This document shows positions 1-17,700 of a stretch of DNA of 64,000 nt, piece after piece. The notes below the pieces were generated by a model. It saw only the letters and a list, made by a program, of their open reading frames with translations, ran no database searches and was not told the DNA's origin. How positions within the stretch are numbered: the stretch's first letter is position 1; every line of letters starts with the position of its first letter. The position numbers and the translations under genes were made by a program. This DNA comes from Pterobdella sp. o SKG-2022 (lineage: Eukaryota; Annelida; Clitellata; Hirudinida; Piscicolidae), in contig OZ038321.1 in the NCBI GenBank assembly GCA_964035795.1, positions 22,765,707-22,829,706 on the forward strand. Reading direction: 5' to 3'.

Positions 1-234
1 TTAAATAAGGTTTTATGCTGCAACTGAATTTTCTGAAATAATTAGTTTCTTAAACAAACATCTATCTGAGCCCCGTCTCATTTTGAAGATTATAAAAAAA
101 CGATAAATCTTTCTATAAAAAATCCCATAAAATGTTTTAAAAAAATTTTCATAAATTATTCATTTCTTAAAAGATTGAAAGAACAGCATAAAATCGACCC
201 TGATCAGATCTGCTGGAGTGGTATTAGGCAGAAC
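1..234. other. A+T-rich sequence with no recognised gene
   Basis: No open frame, RNA gene or repeat that I recognise. It ends where LINE-like linker sequence begins. Confidence 0.5.
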
Positions 235-2293
235 TGCTGGATAAACGAGACTGCACCCTGGAGCTAGCGGGTGAAACTTAAAAGTGGGAGCAGCAGTTAA
301 GAAAAAAAAAATTTTTAAGAAGATGAAGAGAAGAAAAAGTAGTATGGTCTACCACAATGCCAATAAAGAAGCAAAACACGAGGTCTATAAAGCAAAGTTG
401 AATGAAAGACAGCACGTGTGCGAAAAACTTCTTGGTGCAGAACCCTAATCAGTTTTTCATCGTATGAAAAACAACCGAAAGATGAGCAAGGATATTACAA
501 AAACACTTGCCTTATAAGGCAAAACCAGTCCCATAGTTTTTGAAACAGAAGAAAAATTGAAAGTGTGAAGGCATCATTACACCATTAGCGGTGCTGCTGA
601 CTACCAGATTAGCGGGAACTTTAGAGAGAAATATGTTTACTTTTGGGCAAACCCCCCTATAACTAGGTTTAATATAAAAAAAGTTGTTTTTTCGGAAATT
701 TTTGTCGAAATACTTAAAGCCGGTGGCGGCTTTTTTATGAACGCACTGACAGATATTTTTAGCACATCTATTAGGAAAGGTAAAATGCCACGTGACTGGA
801 AAAAAACTGTCAATCTATACAATGGAAAAACCGATTCCACACTCACCGATAAATATAGAGGAATCCGACTATTTAAAACGCCTTTCAAGTTAGTTAAGAA
901 AATTATTTCCAATAAATTGATAAATTGGATTGAATCAAGGATTGAACAGTTTCTAAGGGGATTATGCCCGACAGGTCAACTACTGATGCAATTTTCATAG
1001 TTAGACAATTTCAAGAAAAATACAGACGCACAAAAAAATTCATATTCTATATGCTATTTTCGTCGATCTTACCAAAGTCTTTGAATCTGTACGTGGACGA
1101 CTTATTTAGTAGACGTTAGAAAACCTGCATTTTCTGGAGTAGATAATTAGTGTTATTGAATCTATATACCAGAAACATTGCAGCCACGTTATAGTTGACG
1201 AAGCATGTAGCGAATCTTTTGAAATTGACATCAGTCCATCAAGGATCTATTTTGAGTCCTATTCTTTTTAACATTGTCATCAGTTGATTTAAAATGAAGT
1301 TGGTGAAAAACATTTGGAGGAGCTCTTATATGCAGATGACCTCGTTATACTAGCAGACTCAATGGGGAAAGCAGAAGAACGCCTGTATCTGTGGACATCA
1401 TCTTTAGAAAAACACGGCCTCAAAATTAATTTCGACAAAACAAAGGCCATGAAGTTTGAATTTGAAAAAGATAATGAATTATTACTTCTCGTAATTAAAC
1501 AAGGAAAATTTCCTTGATCAGTTTGTGGTTGTAACTTTGGTGCAAACTCAGTTGAATGCACTATGTGCCTTTTTTGAGCACCCCATCAATGTAACGGCTT
1601 TTAAAGACATTTTACAGCAGCTGACGCTTTTTTTAATATTTCCCCAATCTGTACTTAAAATTACCAACATCTGTCTTCAACTAACTTTATTGTTGAAGTC
1701 GTCGACACATTTAAATATCTTGGTGATGTGCAAGATTTTAAATGTTCTATTGATGCTGCTGTTGCACATTGAATAAAACATTAATGGGCTAGCTTTGTCT
1801 CATGTAGGCAAAGTGTATGTTGTAAATGTTTGCCTGGTAAACTGCGTAAGAAAGCGTTTGACTCTTGTGTAAAAAGCTCAATGTTTTACGCCGCAGAAAC
1901 GTGGCCTATAAGAGAGGAAATTTTAGAGCACTTGACCTCACAAGAAACATACGTGTTGCGCTGTGCTATGGACAGTCCAGAAGTGAGGCTCTGCAGAAAA
2001 TAGAAAATACGGAAAAGCAGACTTGGCTGGTACGATCACCTAAAAGTATGAGCGACTTGCAATGGTCTAAAGTAGTCCGTGACGGTCAGATTCCTGCAAG
2101 CGACGAATCGAGTGACCAAAACGTATGTGTAGATCCAACTGGTTGAAGCCGATTTGAAAACTCCAAACCTTAGAAAAGTGAACTCTTTAGATAGAAACCT
2201 CTGAAGGAGGAAGATATCTGAGCTCTGACAAACAGTCTAAGCTCATGTTAATAGACAAAAGACGTTAAACGAATAATAATAATAATAATAATT
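235..2293 (+). mobile_element. Decayed non-LTR retrotransposon (LINE A), reverse transcriptase part
   Basis: Plus-strand remains of a LINE polyprotein broken by many stops and frameshifts. At 737-1000 the frame reads GKMPRDWK and then DKYRGIRLF, the usual start of a LINE reverse transcriptase. At 1314-1360 LLYADDLVILADS carries the catalytic YADD box, followed by HGLKINFDKTKAM. At 1500-1600 a broken Cys-rich segment (SVCGCNFGANSVECTMC) matches a zinc-knuckle insertion seen between the polymerase and tail regions of some invertebrate LINEs. From 1700 to 2150 the tail reads FKYLGDV and FYAAETW in shifting frames. The element ends in a short (AAT)n tract at 2271-2293, typical of a LINE 3' end. 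It is not active. The clade is uncertain. Confidence 0.85.
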
Positions 2294-2409
2294 TTAAATT
2301 ATTTATTAGTAGAATTCAAACCAATTTTTCTTGCAGTCAATTTTTGAGAAAATTTTTCTTTGGCCTTGGTTGCCAGTGTAGACAGTTTGTTGGGGAAAGA
2401 TTTTCCTGT

Positions 2410-2570
2410 AACTAAATCGCTGAAACTGATAAGTTGAAAGATTAACAAAAATATGGAAGTAAACCTTTGTTTATGATTTGTACATAAGATGTTTGAGTTG
2501 ATGTTGTTGGGGTGTTTGGGTTTTCTAGTTTTATCGGGGTTTCCAGTGAAGTAGCAGCAATGGTAGATTC
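2410..2570 (-). CDS. Possible Ser/Thr-rich stalk exon of secreted-protein copy 1
   Basis: Minus-strand open frame downstream of the secreted-protein exons, reading EESTIAATSLETP and then PNTPTTSTQTS. Composition (Thr, Ser, Pro) is that of an O-glycosylated stalk. An acceptor AG just before GAATCTACC would join in phase with the GTTAGT donor at 2643. The same segment begins the corresponding part of copy 2 near 15290, so it belongs to the duplicated unit. There is no pyrimidine tract before the acceptor, so the exon is tentative. Confidence 0.35.
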
Positions 2571-2643
2571 TTCTTCATTTTTATGATGGTTAATTGATTG
2601 AAATTAATTATTTGTATTAGAAATTCATTACAAAATAACTAAC

Positions 2644-3136
2644 CCTTAGAAATCCAAACTTCAACATCACACAACTCAACATTACTGCCTATATCGGTGA
2701 AGGTTATGTATATAGCATAAGCCTGATTGTTTGCCCCACAAACCGCTGTCGATGGCGCGACCGTGCAGTTCAACTGTTTTCTATCACCTTGAGCCGTCAA
2801 TGAGAGCTTATTAAAGCTGCATGGTTTTAAAGTGGAGTTTGATGTTTATCTCATTTGCGTTATAGTCATGAAAGATGACTTATATATGAACCTATCTTTG
2901 AATTTGAGTCGCACTATAGAGTAAGAAACTGGAATTCTTGATGAAAGTATTGAAATAAGTAATTGTTTGGATCCGCTCAGCTTGTGACATCCACCATCAA
3001 AGGTAATCTCAACAAAATCGAGATAATATTGTGAAACAGGTAACTTTTCTTTTAGATCTTCTTCTTTATAATCCACTATTTGGCATGATGTGAGGGTGAA
3101 ATACAACAAAAGTATTAAGAAATTTTTCAGTATCAT
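2644..3136 (-). CDS. Small secreted protein, copy 1 (two exons)
   Basis: Exons 3136-2892 and 2816-2644. The N-terminus MILKNFLILLLYFTLTSCQ is a clear signal peptide. The unspliced frame stops at MTITQMR, but a 75-nt intron (donor GTTCAT, acceptor CATGCAG) joins IVRLKFKD to SFNKLSLTAQGD and continues to ITFTDIGSNVELCDVEVW. The copy at 15.4-15.9 kb keeps the same donor, acceptor and second-exon length (173 nt) although the intron differs by 1 nt, which supports the intron. The mature part has about five cysteines, and the end LCDVEVW resembles the last strand of F5/8-type C (fucolectin-like) domains. That resemblance is weak. The second exon ends at AAGG/GTTAGT or, unspliced, at a TAG at 2639-2641. 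Function unknown; probably extracellular. Confidence 0.55.
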
Positions 3137-3497
3137 TATTATTATTTTAAAATGACGTTTGCATTTTATTGTGGACTTTTTTTAGCTTTCACGACAAAAG
3201 TTTAAAATTTTGCTTAATTTGTGCAAAATTTTAAAAAAACTTCCATTCGTTCGATTTTATTCTAAATAAAAATATAAACAGTCAATATTATATAAATACT
3301 TTGCGCTCAACTCATATCTTCGAAAATAAAAACTATTTCTTCACTGGCTAGAAAAAAAAACATATCTTTAGAAAAAATGTACAGATAAGACAAAAAGTCT
3401 AGAAGTTTTATTTCATAAAGGCAGCAAAATCCTTTAAAATATTCACATTCATGCCGATTGCTACATTTTTTACAGACATGACGATTTCATCGATTCT
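3137..3497. repeat. Upstream flank of secreted-protein copy 1, shared with copy 2
   Basis: This stretch is nearly identical to 15854-16215, including the motifs CGACAAAAG, TTTGCGCTCAACTC and CTAGAAGTTTTATTTCATAAAG. Similarity stops near 3497/16215, where LINE B reverse-transcriptase sequence continues only in this copy. It marks one edge of a segmental duplication of about 0.95 kb. Confidence 0.75.
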
Positions 3498-5120
3498 TAA
3501 CTGTCCAAATAAACATTGTGAACACGACCCAATTCCAACCTGGCTTTTGAAAAAGATAGCTTCTATAGTTTCTCCATTCATTTTGAGTATCTTGAATCTA
3601 TCTTTTGCCACTGGAAGGGTTCCGTGTCAATTCAAACATGCTTACGTCACACCGTTTTTGAAGAAACCAGCTCTGAACTAAGAGACCCTTTCATCATACC
3701 GACTAATTTCAAACTTGAGCGTGCTTTCAAAACTTCTCAAACGAATTGTACTTCCAAGAATTGTCACTCACCTAAACAACCATAACTTATTACCATCTTT
3801 TCAATGAACTTATCGTCGCCATCATTCAACAGAAACAGCATTACAAAGGTAAGGTAAATACTGCTATTTTGGAAGCAGCTGACAACAAAAAAGTTTCTCT
3901 TCTTGTTCTTCTAGATATTTCGTCTGCCTTTGATTTAATAGATCATCAAATATTAATAAGAAGATTAAACGAATCATTTGGCTTGAATGACCTCACTTTT
4001 GAATGGTTTAGGAATTACCTCTTCAACAGATCATTCAACGTCAAATGTCCCAAAACAGAATCAACACCGAACGTTTACTCTACTGGAGCACCACAAGGTT
4101 CTGTTCTTGGACCGCTTTTGTTCACTTTATACACAGCTGATTTAGAAAAGATTGCAGCTTCTTACCATTTGAGAAATCATCAATATGCCGACGACACTCA
4201 ATAATATGGGCATTGCTCATTTGATGCATCAATGGACTTGCAGGAAAGAATGTCAAAGTGTATTGATGAAAATGCAGCTAGGATAAACGCCAACCAAATG
4301 AAATTCAACAGTTCAAAAGCTGAAATCATTTGGTCTCAACATGTAGAATCATATGCAAACTGCCAACCCAACCAGTTCGTCTGTTAAAAGATCATATAGT
4401 TCCTTCTGATTCAGTTAAAAATGTTGGTGTCTATTTTGACAAAGATCTAAGAATGAAGACTCACAAAAACAAATTATTGCAAATGTCATTTTCATCAAAG
4501 AAGAAGATAAAAAGCATTAAAAACCACCTGAACCAAGAGTCACTCAAAACACCTGTATCAGCCTTGATATTGAGTCGCATTGATTATGGAAACATTGTAC
4601 CAATGGGATTACCCAAGTTACAAACCCAGAAAATCCAGTCCATAATTAACACGACAGCCAGATTAATATCAGGAGCTAGAAAGTTTGAACACATAACTCC
4701 TGTCTTAAAAGATCTAGACTGGCTTAAAATTGAAGAAAGAATTCAATACAAGATGATACTACAAGTGCATAAATGTCTCAAAATGGAAAGCCCTTCTTAT
4801 TTTTCATCGAAATTATCAATTGTGTCTTCATTGTCTGAAAGAAAAAGACTCAGATCATCGAACACAATGGACATAGCAAGAGTGAGAGCTAACACCATTT
4901 TGGGGAACAGAAATTTTGAAGTTGCTGCACCAATTCTTTGGAACAATTTACAAAATCACTTCAAATCCTTAACCTCCACAACAACTTTTTCCAAGTGCTT
5001 AAAAACCCACCTCATCATTAAGTCTTATAATCTTAAAACATAATTTTAGAATTTTTGTCTCTCAATTATTTTTTTTAATAAAATCAAATTAGTGGGAAAA
5101 AAGAAGGAGTAAATAAAAGG
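3451..5120 (+). mobile_element. CR1/Jockey-like LINE reverse transcriptase fragment (LINE B)
   Basis: Three successive plus-strand frames (3451-3681, 3869-4204, 4330-5043) give one reverse transcriptase with few breaks. Diagnostic motifs: HDPIPTWLLKK at the start, LLVLLDISSAFDLIDH (motif A with its Asp), GAPQGSVLGPLLFTLY (motif B) and YADDTQ (motif C, catalytic Asp pair). The thumb and C-terminal part ends NTILGNRNFEVAAPILWNNL, which is usual for CR1/Jockey-type elements. Stops at 3680 and 4202, a frameshift near 3850 and the missing endonuclease show it is a 5'-truncated dead copy. An A-rich 3' end follows near 5080-5120. The minus-strand endonuclease scrap at 12.8-13.2 kb could come from the same family. 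Confidence 0.93.
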
Positions 5121-5726
5121 AATGACTGGGTGTGCATGGATTGGAAGATAAAGCGTGAGGGGTTGGAAAGAATGAAAATTTACTCTATTAAGACTGGCTC
5201 TATACATAAATATATATGATAAAGTGGTCTTGAAGACTTAATCATTTCATGCCACTATAATAATATTTTTTATTTGTTTGTTTGTAAGATGGTTTTAGAT
5301 TTAGGCTAAAAGATTTTTATTAAAGTATTTCTATTTTTTGCAGGTATGGTATTAAAAACATAATTTGAGCTGAAAAAATTAATGAATAGAGTTATCATCT
5401 TTTATTTATGTAAACTTAATTTGAAATGAAATTTTTACATTTTACACATACAAAATTGTTCAGTTTTAAACTTATGAACATGTTGTAAAAGCTCTGAAAA
5501 CAGGTACAGCAATTCAAAATGATAGATCAACCCGCAAAGAAACTCACAAACCCCACAATCTCATGCTACCACACTACCCCATCACACATCATTGACTCCT
5601 ACTACACCATAAACCCCCACCATACTTACGCACACCACATTTACTCATAAACCTCTTTCACATCTACCCAACAAGCGTCCTCATCATCATCATCATCTTT
5701 TCTTCATCGTCGTCATCACCATCAGG
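5121..5726. other. Probable 3' UTR and flank of the FKBP6-like gene
   Basis: No coding sequence seen. On the minus strand 5710-5530 is G-rich and lies just after the FKBP6 stop. A minus-strand AATAAA (plus-strand TTTATT at 5401-5406) is a possible polyadenylation signal. Confidence 0.4.
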
Positions 5727-12373
<6,647 letters not shown>

Positions 12374-12829
12374 TGTAAACATATAAAATAGATTATTAAT
12401 TTATGAATAAATGACAATTTTTAAAGAAATTTCATATATTGCATCAAACGATTTTAAGGGAATTTTGTTTAAAAGTAAATGCATTGTTCTAGAACTTTTT
12501 TAAAAATTCAATTTTCTTGATTTTTATCGTAAAATGAGTAAGATTTTAAATACATATTTTTTTCAAAAAACATAAATTTTTGATAAATTCAACTTTGTCA
12601 TAATTTATTAGTATAGAAGTTCCAAGCGGCAATGCACTTTGAGTTGTTATGTAATATGCTTCTAAAATTTTTTTTTTTTTTATGTTGCTAGAAGCTTTTT
12701 CTAATATTTTCCATGTGAACTGGTGGGGGGGGATTGGAAGCAAGGTGCTTTGAAGGTCCTGACGTACCGCTAAGAGACTCATGTTTTTTCCATCTGACCA
12801 CTGAGTTTCTTTTAGTTTCGCCAATGTCG

Positions 12830-13190
12830 ATAACGGCAATAAACAGGGCGGAAGTATCAAATTTAAAAGAAGAAACAAAGGATTCGAAAGATTTAAAATC
12901 AAGATGAGAAGTTTTGGAGGAGGAAAAGGTAGATTTGTAAAAAAAAAAACAGATTCCTCTATAAGTGAAAAAAGAGGTAAAGAGAGGATTTTGAGAAGCA
13001 CGAGCAAGTTCAAAAAAAAATAAGAGGGAGGACAAGCAGAGATGAGAGAAGGAGAAGAAGCAGATTCATGCCAGGTCTCACTGAGAGCTAGAAAGTCAAG
13101 GTTGGAGTCAGAAAGAAGATAAAAAACATGAATAAATTCGTTATTAAGATATCTTATATTAAGAAAAGAGATATTAATGGATTTAAGATG
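12830..13190 (-). pseudogene. LINE endonuclease fragment (LINE D)
   Basis: Minus-strand frames read SINISFLNIRYLNNEFIHV, LLSDSNLDFLALSETWHE, PSLISACPPSYF and, after shifts, YRGICFFFYKSTFS. The order FLNIRxLNN ... LDFLALSETW ... GICFFY follows the N-terminal half of an AP-type LINE endonuclease; the Glu of SETW matches the metal-binding Glu. No polymerase follows. It may belong to the same family as LINE B, which lacks its endonuclease. Confidence 0.75.
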
Positions 13191-13394
13191 TTTAGGAAAG
13201 TTATGAGATGAGTTGGATGAATTAGAATTGAAAATTGAAAAAAGAAGATTTAGATATTTAAATATTTGAATTTTTAAAATCGTATGTTCATTAAATTCAA
13301 TTATTTTTATTTCAAATTGTTATGATAGCTCTTTTTTAGGTTAATCTAATAATAAGATAATTATAAAAGGGGTTTGATTAATTGGTTGATTCCG

Positions 13395-13569
13395 GTTGTC
13401 GACCCGTATAACTCAAAGGTAGAGCATCAGACTAATTATCTAAAGTAACCGGGTTCGATCCCATGTGGTCTGACAACTAGCACCTGTTACACAGTGTGTT
13501 TTCGCTACATTAAAGTTGTAGCAAGCGCTTTGATCTATGAGTAAAAGCGCTTTATAAATACCGCATTAA
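13395..13569 (+). mobile_element. tRNA-derived SINE, copy 1
   Basis: The head resembles a tRNA: GTATAACTCAAAGGTAGAGC gives a D-arm/A-box-like part and CCGGGTTCGATCCC is a good B box. AGAGCATCAGACTAATTATC resembles a tRNA-Lys anticodon arm, but that stem does not pair well. A body of about 100 nt follows, ending AAGCGCTTTATAAATACC. The copies at 38.3 and 41.3 kb share the ATTATCTAAAGT-ACC-GGTTCGA segment, so this is a dispersed SINE and not a tRNA gene. It abuts the JAK exon copy at 13579. Confidence 0.85.
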
Positions 13570-13578
13570 ATTCTGCAG

Positions 13579-13790
13579 GGCCAAGAAAGGCTCTAGAGTA
13601 AAATAGTGGATATAACTGACATAAATATGGATTCTGCAAATATTCTCATAATGCATCAAAGAGGAGGAATGCCTTTGGTAAGATTATGGAGAAGAGGGTG
13701 GTTAGGAGTGGTGAGTGAGGGTAAATTAAGGTGAACATGGGGGTGTGGAAGAGTGAGCTAGTAGAAAAAGTAAAAAAAAATTGTTTGGTG
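13579..13790 (+). pseudogene. Dead duplicate of a JAK FERM-domain exon plus intron flank
   Basis: 13579-13677 is a 99-nt copy of JAK exon 5 (22734-22832), preceded by TCTGCAG and followed by a kept donor GTAAGA. It reads GQERL, then a TAG stop, then SKIVDITDINMDSANILIM. Similarity continues into the G-rich intron start (GTGAGTGAGGGTA, GGGTGTGGAAGAGTG, CTAGTAG) to about 13790, so it arose from genomic DNA and not from a spliced cDNA. It lies about 9 kb upstream of the source exon with no other JAK exon beside it. It cannot encode anything. Confidence 0.88.
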
Positions 13791-14606
13791 AGGTAATAAA
13801 GAATGATAAAACAGGGATTTTGATTCTAAGAAATTATATAGAGAAGGAGTAATGAAAAGTTGGATGATCATGTAAATATAAACATCAAAAAAATTCTTCA
13901 GTTTTGAAAAGTCTCTGTTCAGAAATTTTTGTTAAGGTTTCTTTTCATGATATGAACACATCTTCATTCTCCACAAAATATCGTTTCTTTATTGGGTGGT
14001 TTCGAATTTATATTATTATTTTCGTTTTCACTTTTGACGCACTTTAGGAAAAAAATCATTCAATAAAGTTTGTTCGTAAGTCCTGTAAGAGTGAAAGGAG
14101 CATTAAAAAATCAAATCTGTCATTTGAGTTCTAAATAGTTCTACTCCTAATAAATTATCGAAATAACTTATACCCACAAGATTATTATTCGTTTCAGTTT
14201 TGTTTATCTTTATTTTTTTCTGTCTAAACTGAGAGTTTTCTTGTTTTTTAGTTTTTACAGCCATTTCAAATTGTAATTTTGTACAGTATTTTGATGTAGA
14301 AGTAAGTTTTGATGAAGTAGTTTTGATAAAACAATTTTACAAAAACAAACACAAACTTTTCATCAAACAAAAGTCTTTTGAAACTTTTTGTAGAGTCAAC
14401 TTACAGCTCAAATGCTTGAGACTTGGTAAAATTTATTAAACGCTTGTATTGGCTGAATTACAAATCTATTTCTTCATTATACGAACCACGTTTGAAAATT
14501 TCACTCCCTAACTTCAGACACTTTATTTAATAAGATATAAAGTTTTTTTTATATAAAAATGCTCATAATAACTCTAGTTTTTTTCCATTCTAAACCTCTC
14601 CATTCT

Positions 14607-15230
14607 TTAAAATTGAAATAAATGTAAAACGACGATAATGACGTTTTTGATCTTTGGTTTTAAGATTATGATCTTTGGTTTTAATGTTGTGATGTTTGGT
14701 TTTGATGTTGTAATCTTTGGTTTCAATTTTGTAATGTTTGTGATCTTTTGTTTTATTGTTGTGATATATGTGGTCTTTGGTTTTATTATTGTTATGTTTG
14801 TGGTGTTTGGTTTAATTGTTGTGATATTTGTGATCTTTGGTTTCAATGTTGTGGTTTTTGTGATTTTTGGTGTTATTGTGAGATTGTTTGTGAGCTCTGG
14901 TGTTATTTTGAGGATGTTGGTGATGTTTGGTTTTGAAGATGTAGTGTTTGTGAGTTTTGATGTTATTTTGCTGGTGTTTTGTTTTTTTGGGTGTAAATTT
15001 GTTAGCGCTTGTGTTATTGTTGTAATGTTTGTGAGCTCTGGTGTGATGATGGTGGTGTTTGTGAGCTCTGGTGATATGATGGTGATGTTTGTGAGCTCTG
15101 TTGTGATGATGGTGATGTTTGGTTTTGTTGTGGTGATGTTTGTGATGCTTAGTCTTGTTGTAGGGATGTTTTTGATGTTGTTGCGGGAATGTTTGTGGTT
15201 TTTGGTGATAGTGTTTTCTAGTTTGGGTTT
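14607..15230 (-). repeat. Thr/Ile/Asn-rich tandem-repeat region, possibly coding
   Basis: Degenerate tandem repeats of roughly 24-33 bp, on the plus strand of type TTTGGTTTTGATGTTGTGATG. On the minus strand the whole stretch is open in one frame and reads as repeats such as KPKITNITTIKPN, TPELTNITTI and KPNITNIL, ending at a stop at 14607. The Thr/Asn richness with many N-x-T sequons is mucin-like. It lies downstream of secreted-protein copy 2, but a TAG after SISLENPN near 15225 and a frame change separate it from that gene as read. Either an intron joins them or the gene is broken. The plus-strand frame over the same DNA is hydrophobic and is judged a shadow. Confidence 0.55.
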
Positions 15231-15362
15231 TCTAGTGATATCGAAGTTCCTAATGAAGTGGTAACAATGGTAGATTCTGGTTCTTCTTTATCTTTATGAT
15301 GATTCATTGATTCAAATTAATTTTAATTTTTTGTATCAAATATTCATTAAAAAATAACTAAC

Positions 15363-15853
15363 CCTTAGGTAACCAAACCTCAACATCACACAATTCAACA
15401 TTACTGTCTATATCGGTGAAGGTTATGTATATAAGATAAGCCTGATTGTTTGTTCCACAAACCGCTGTAGGTGGCGCGACCGTGCAATTCAAATCAACCC
15501 TATTTCCTTGAGCCTTCAATGAGAGCTTATTAAAGCTGCGTGGTTATCAAAGTGGAGTTTGATGTTTATCTCATTTGCGTTATAGTCATGAAAGATGACT
15601 TATATATGAACCTATCTTTGAATTTGAGTCGCACTATAGAGTATAAGATTCGACCTTGATTTGAAAGAATTAAAATGAGTAATTGTTTGGATCCGCTCAG
15701 CTTGTGACATCCACTTTCAAAGGTGATCTCAACAAAATCGAGATAATGTTGTGAAACAGGCCACTTTTCTTTTAGATCTTCTTTATAATCCACTATTTGG
15801 CATGATGTGAGGGTGAAATACAACAAAAGTATTAAGAAATTTTTCAGTATCAT
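15363..15853 (-). CDS. Small secreted protein, copy 2 (two exons)
   Basis: Exons 15853-15612 and 15535-15363, a paralogue of the gene at 2644-3136. It shares the signal peptide MILKNFLILLLYFTLTSCQ and the same splice sites (donor GTTCAT, acceptor CACGCAG; intron 76 nt). Exon 1 is one codon shorter (YKEDLKE versus YKEEDLKE). Differences are mostly substitutions in frame, with one divergent patch (SNQGRILYSIV versus SSRIPVSYSIV). The second exon keeps the cysteines and ends DSNVELCDVEVWLPK. Downstream the duplicated stalk segment reads EPESTIVTTSLGTS, then a TAG before the Thr-rich repeats. Not identified by family; probably secreted. Confidence 0.55.
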
Positions 15854-16215
15854 TATTATTATTTTAAAATGACGTTTGCATTTTATTGTGGACTTTTTTT
15901 AGCTTTCACGACAAAAGTTTAAAATTTTGCTTAATTTGTGCAAAATTTTAAAAAAACTTTCATTCGTTCGATTTTATTCTAAATAAAAATATAAACAGTC
16001 AATATTATATAAATACTTTGCGCTCAACTCATATCTTCGAAAATAACAACTATTTCTTCATTGGATAGAAACCAATAAAACAGATCACTAAAAAAACTAC
16101 AGATAAGGCGCAGAGTCTAGAAGTTTTATTTCATAAAGGCAGCAAAATCTTTTAAAAATTTACAATCATGTTGATTGACACATCATTTACAGACATGCCA
16201 TTTCATCGATTCTCA
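15854..16215. repeat. Upstream flank of secreted-protein copy 2, duplicated
   Basis: Near-identical to 3137-3497. The shared sequence runs into ACAGACATG-CATTTCATCGATTCT and then diverges from copy 1, where LINE B continues. Confidence 0.75.
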
Positions 16216-16409
16216 AATGTGAGAAGATTTTCATTAAATGAAATATTTGTATTTTGTGCTAAATCTTGACATCGCTTAGAAAATTTTTTTTTGAATTATT
16301 TATTTTTTTTTGGAGTAGTTAATTATTTGAAATACTAGCATTAAAATTGAAATAACTTTTATTTTATAAAAATAATTAACTAATGATTTTCAATTATAGT
16401 CTTTGATTG

Positions 16410-17700
16410 AATTACTATGGTGGCAGCAACTCGTCTTCGGGTATTGTCATTGCTTTGCAAACAGTTTCTGGCTCGGAGGTGGCTTTTCAAACCCGCAGAA
16501 GACTTGCACACCTTCCCACAATTGCAACATATAAGAAAAGATTGTGGATTCGGGATAAATGGATAAGTGGGAGTATTAAAAATATGGACTTTTTATGTCT
16601 TTTCATGCCACTTTTGCAGATTTTTCCACAAATGTTACAAATATTGCGTTACGGCATGGGAAAATAGAATTCTGACGAGTAGTGTGCACTGAGCTGACTT
16701 TCTCATGCTTGGCCGAAGAAACACGACGTCGATGGGATCTTAAATGACTCAGAAAACCCGTCCTGCTCAAACATGGTCACCCACAATGATCGCACGTCAG
16801 TTCTGTTACATGCTCGGTGATGCTTCCTTTCCGGAGATCGCGTTTAAGTCTAGTGTGTTTTCGTCTGCTTTCCTCAAAACGACCGGTTGCTTCAAAACTT
16901 ACTTTCCTTCAAGTTAATCTGTTTTGCACTTGTGTTTTCCATGAAACGGAGTTTATGCCGCATTTTTTGAAGGTTTGTTTCAAGCAATCTTTGAATCGTT
17001 TTTTGGGTTTGTGAGCCAATCTTTTTCCATCGGTAAATTGCCCATAGAATGTTTGCTTTGGAATCCGTTCGTTGGGCAATCTTACTAAGTGTCCGCTCCA
17101 TCTGAGTTGTTGCTTGGAAATTAGGACTTATATGCTACCGATATTTGCCATCTCATGTATTTCGGTGTCAATGATGTGCATCTGCCATTTTATACCCAGA
17201 ATCTTACGCAGACACTGTTGGTGAAAACGCTCAAGTTGTTTCAGATGCCTGGTATATGTGGTCCAAGTTTCACCAGCATAAAGAAGGACAGTTAGAACAA
17301 ACGCATTATAAACTTTAACCTTCGTGCGTTTAGAGATACCATGGCGACTCCAAAGACGCTTATGCAAGATGCCAAATGCGTGACTGGCTTTGCTTATTCT
17401 CTAGCACACCTCATCATCAATGGAGTTACTGCAATTGAGAGTACTTCCAAGATATACAAACTTCGGAACGAGTGCCAGCTTTTGTCCGTAGACATAGATT
17501 GATGGCTTGACATATGTTTTTCCAAGAGTTGGTTGGTACATCAAAACAGTTTTCTTCAAACTGATAGTCAACCCTAACGCAGTGCACGCAGCTTCAAAAG
17601 AATCCATCAGATCCTGCATTTCCATCTCGGTGTGAGTCAGCAAAGCTGGGCTGAGCAGAAAGTATTGGAAAGAACAGAACCACCTCAACACGTTTCAAAA
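16410..17700 (-). mobile_element. LINE 3' half with three C-terminal zinc-finger motifs (LINE E)
   Basis: Minus-strand remains starting just after motif C (ALLTHTEMEMQDLMDSFE), then ALGLTISLKKTVLMYQP, KFVYLGSTLN, SKASHAFGILHKRLWSRHG, LLYAGETWTTYTRH, LERFHQQCLRKILGIKW and LRWSGHLVRLPNERIPKQ. The C-terminus has three separated zinc-finger-like motifs: TCDHCG-PCLSRTGFLSHLRSH (one stop inside, about 16780-16715), CNICGKICKSGMKRHKKS (about 16640-16590) and CCNCGKVCKSSAGLKSHLRA (about 16535-16475). Stops at 17402, 17130 and elsewhere show it is dead. Its tail resembles that of LINE C, suggesting related families. Confidence 0.88.

Noticed and set aside
2846..3136. Secreted protein as a single-exon gene ending at MTITQMR
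   Set aside because: The paralogue keeps the same splice sites, and splicing adds a Cys-bearing continuation in both copies. The single-exon form remains possible.
12546..13035. Long overlapping minus-strand frames as a gene
   Set aside because: The better match is a broken LINE endonuclease; the rest is low-complexity Phe/Ser sequence.
14638..15264. 208-residue hydrophobic plus-strand frame
   Set aside because: It is the complement of a Thr/Asn-rich repeat frame on the minus strand; Phe/Val/Gly/Ile runs follow from that.
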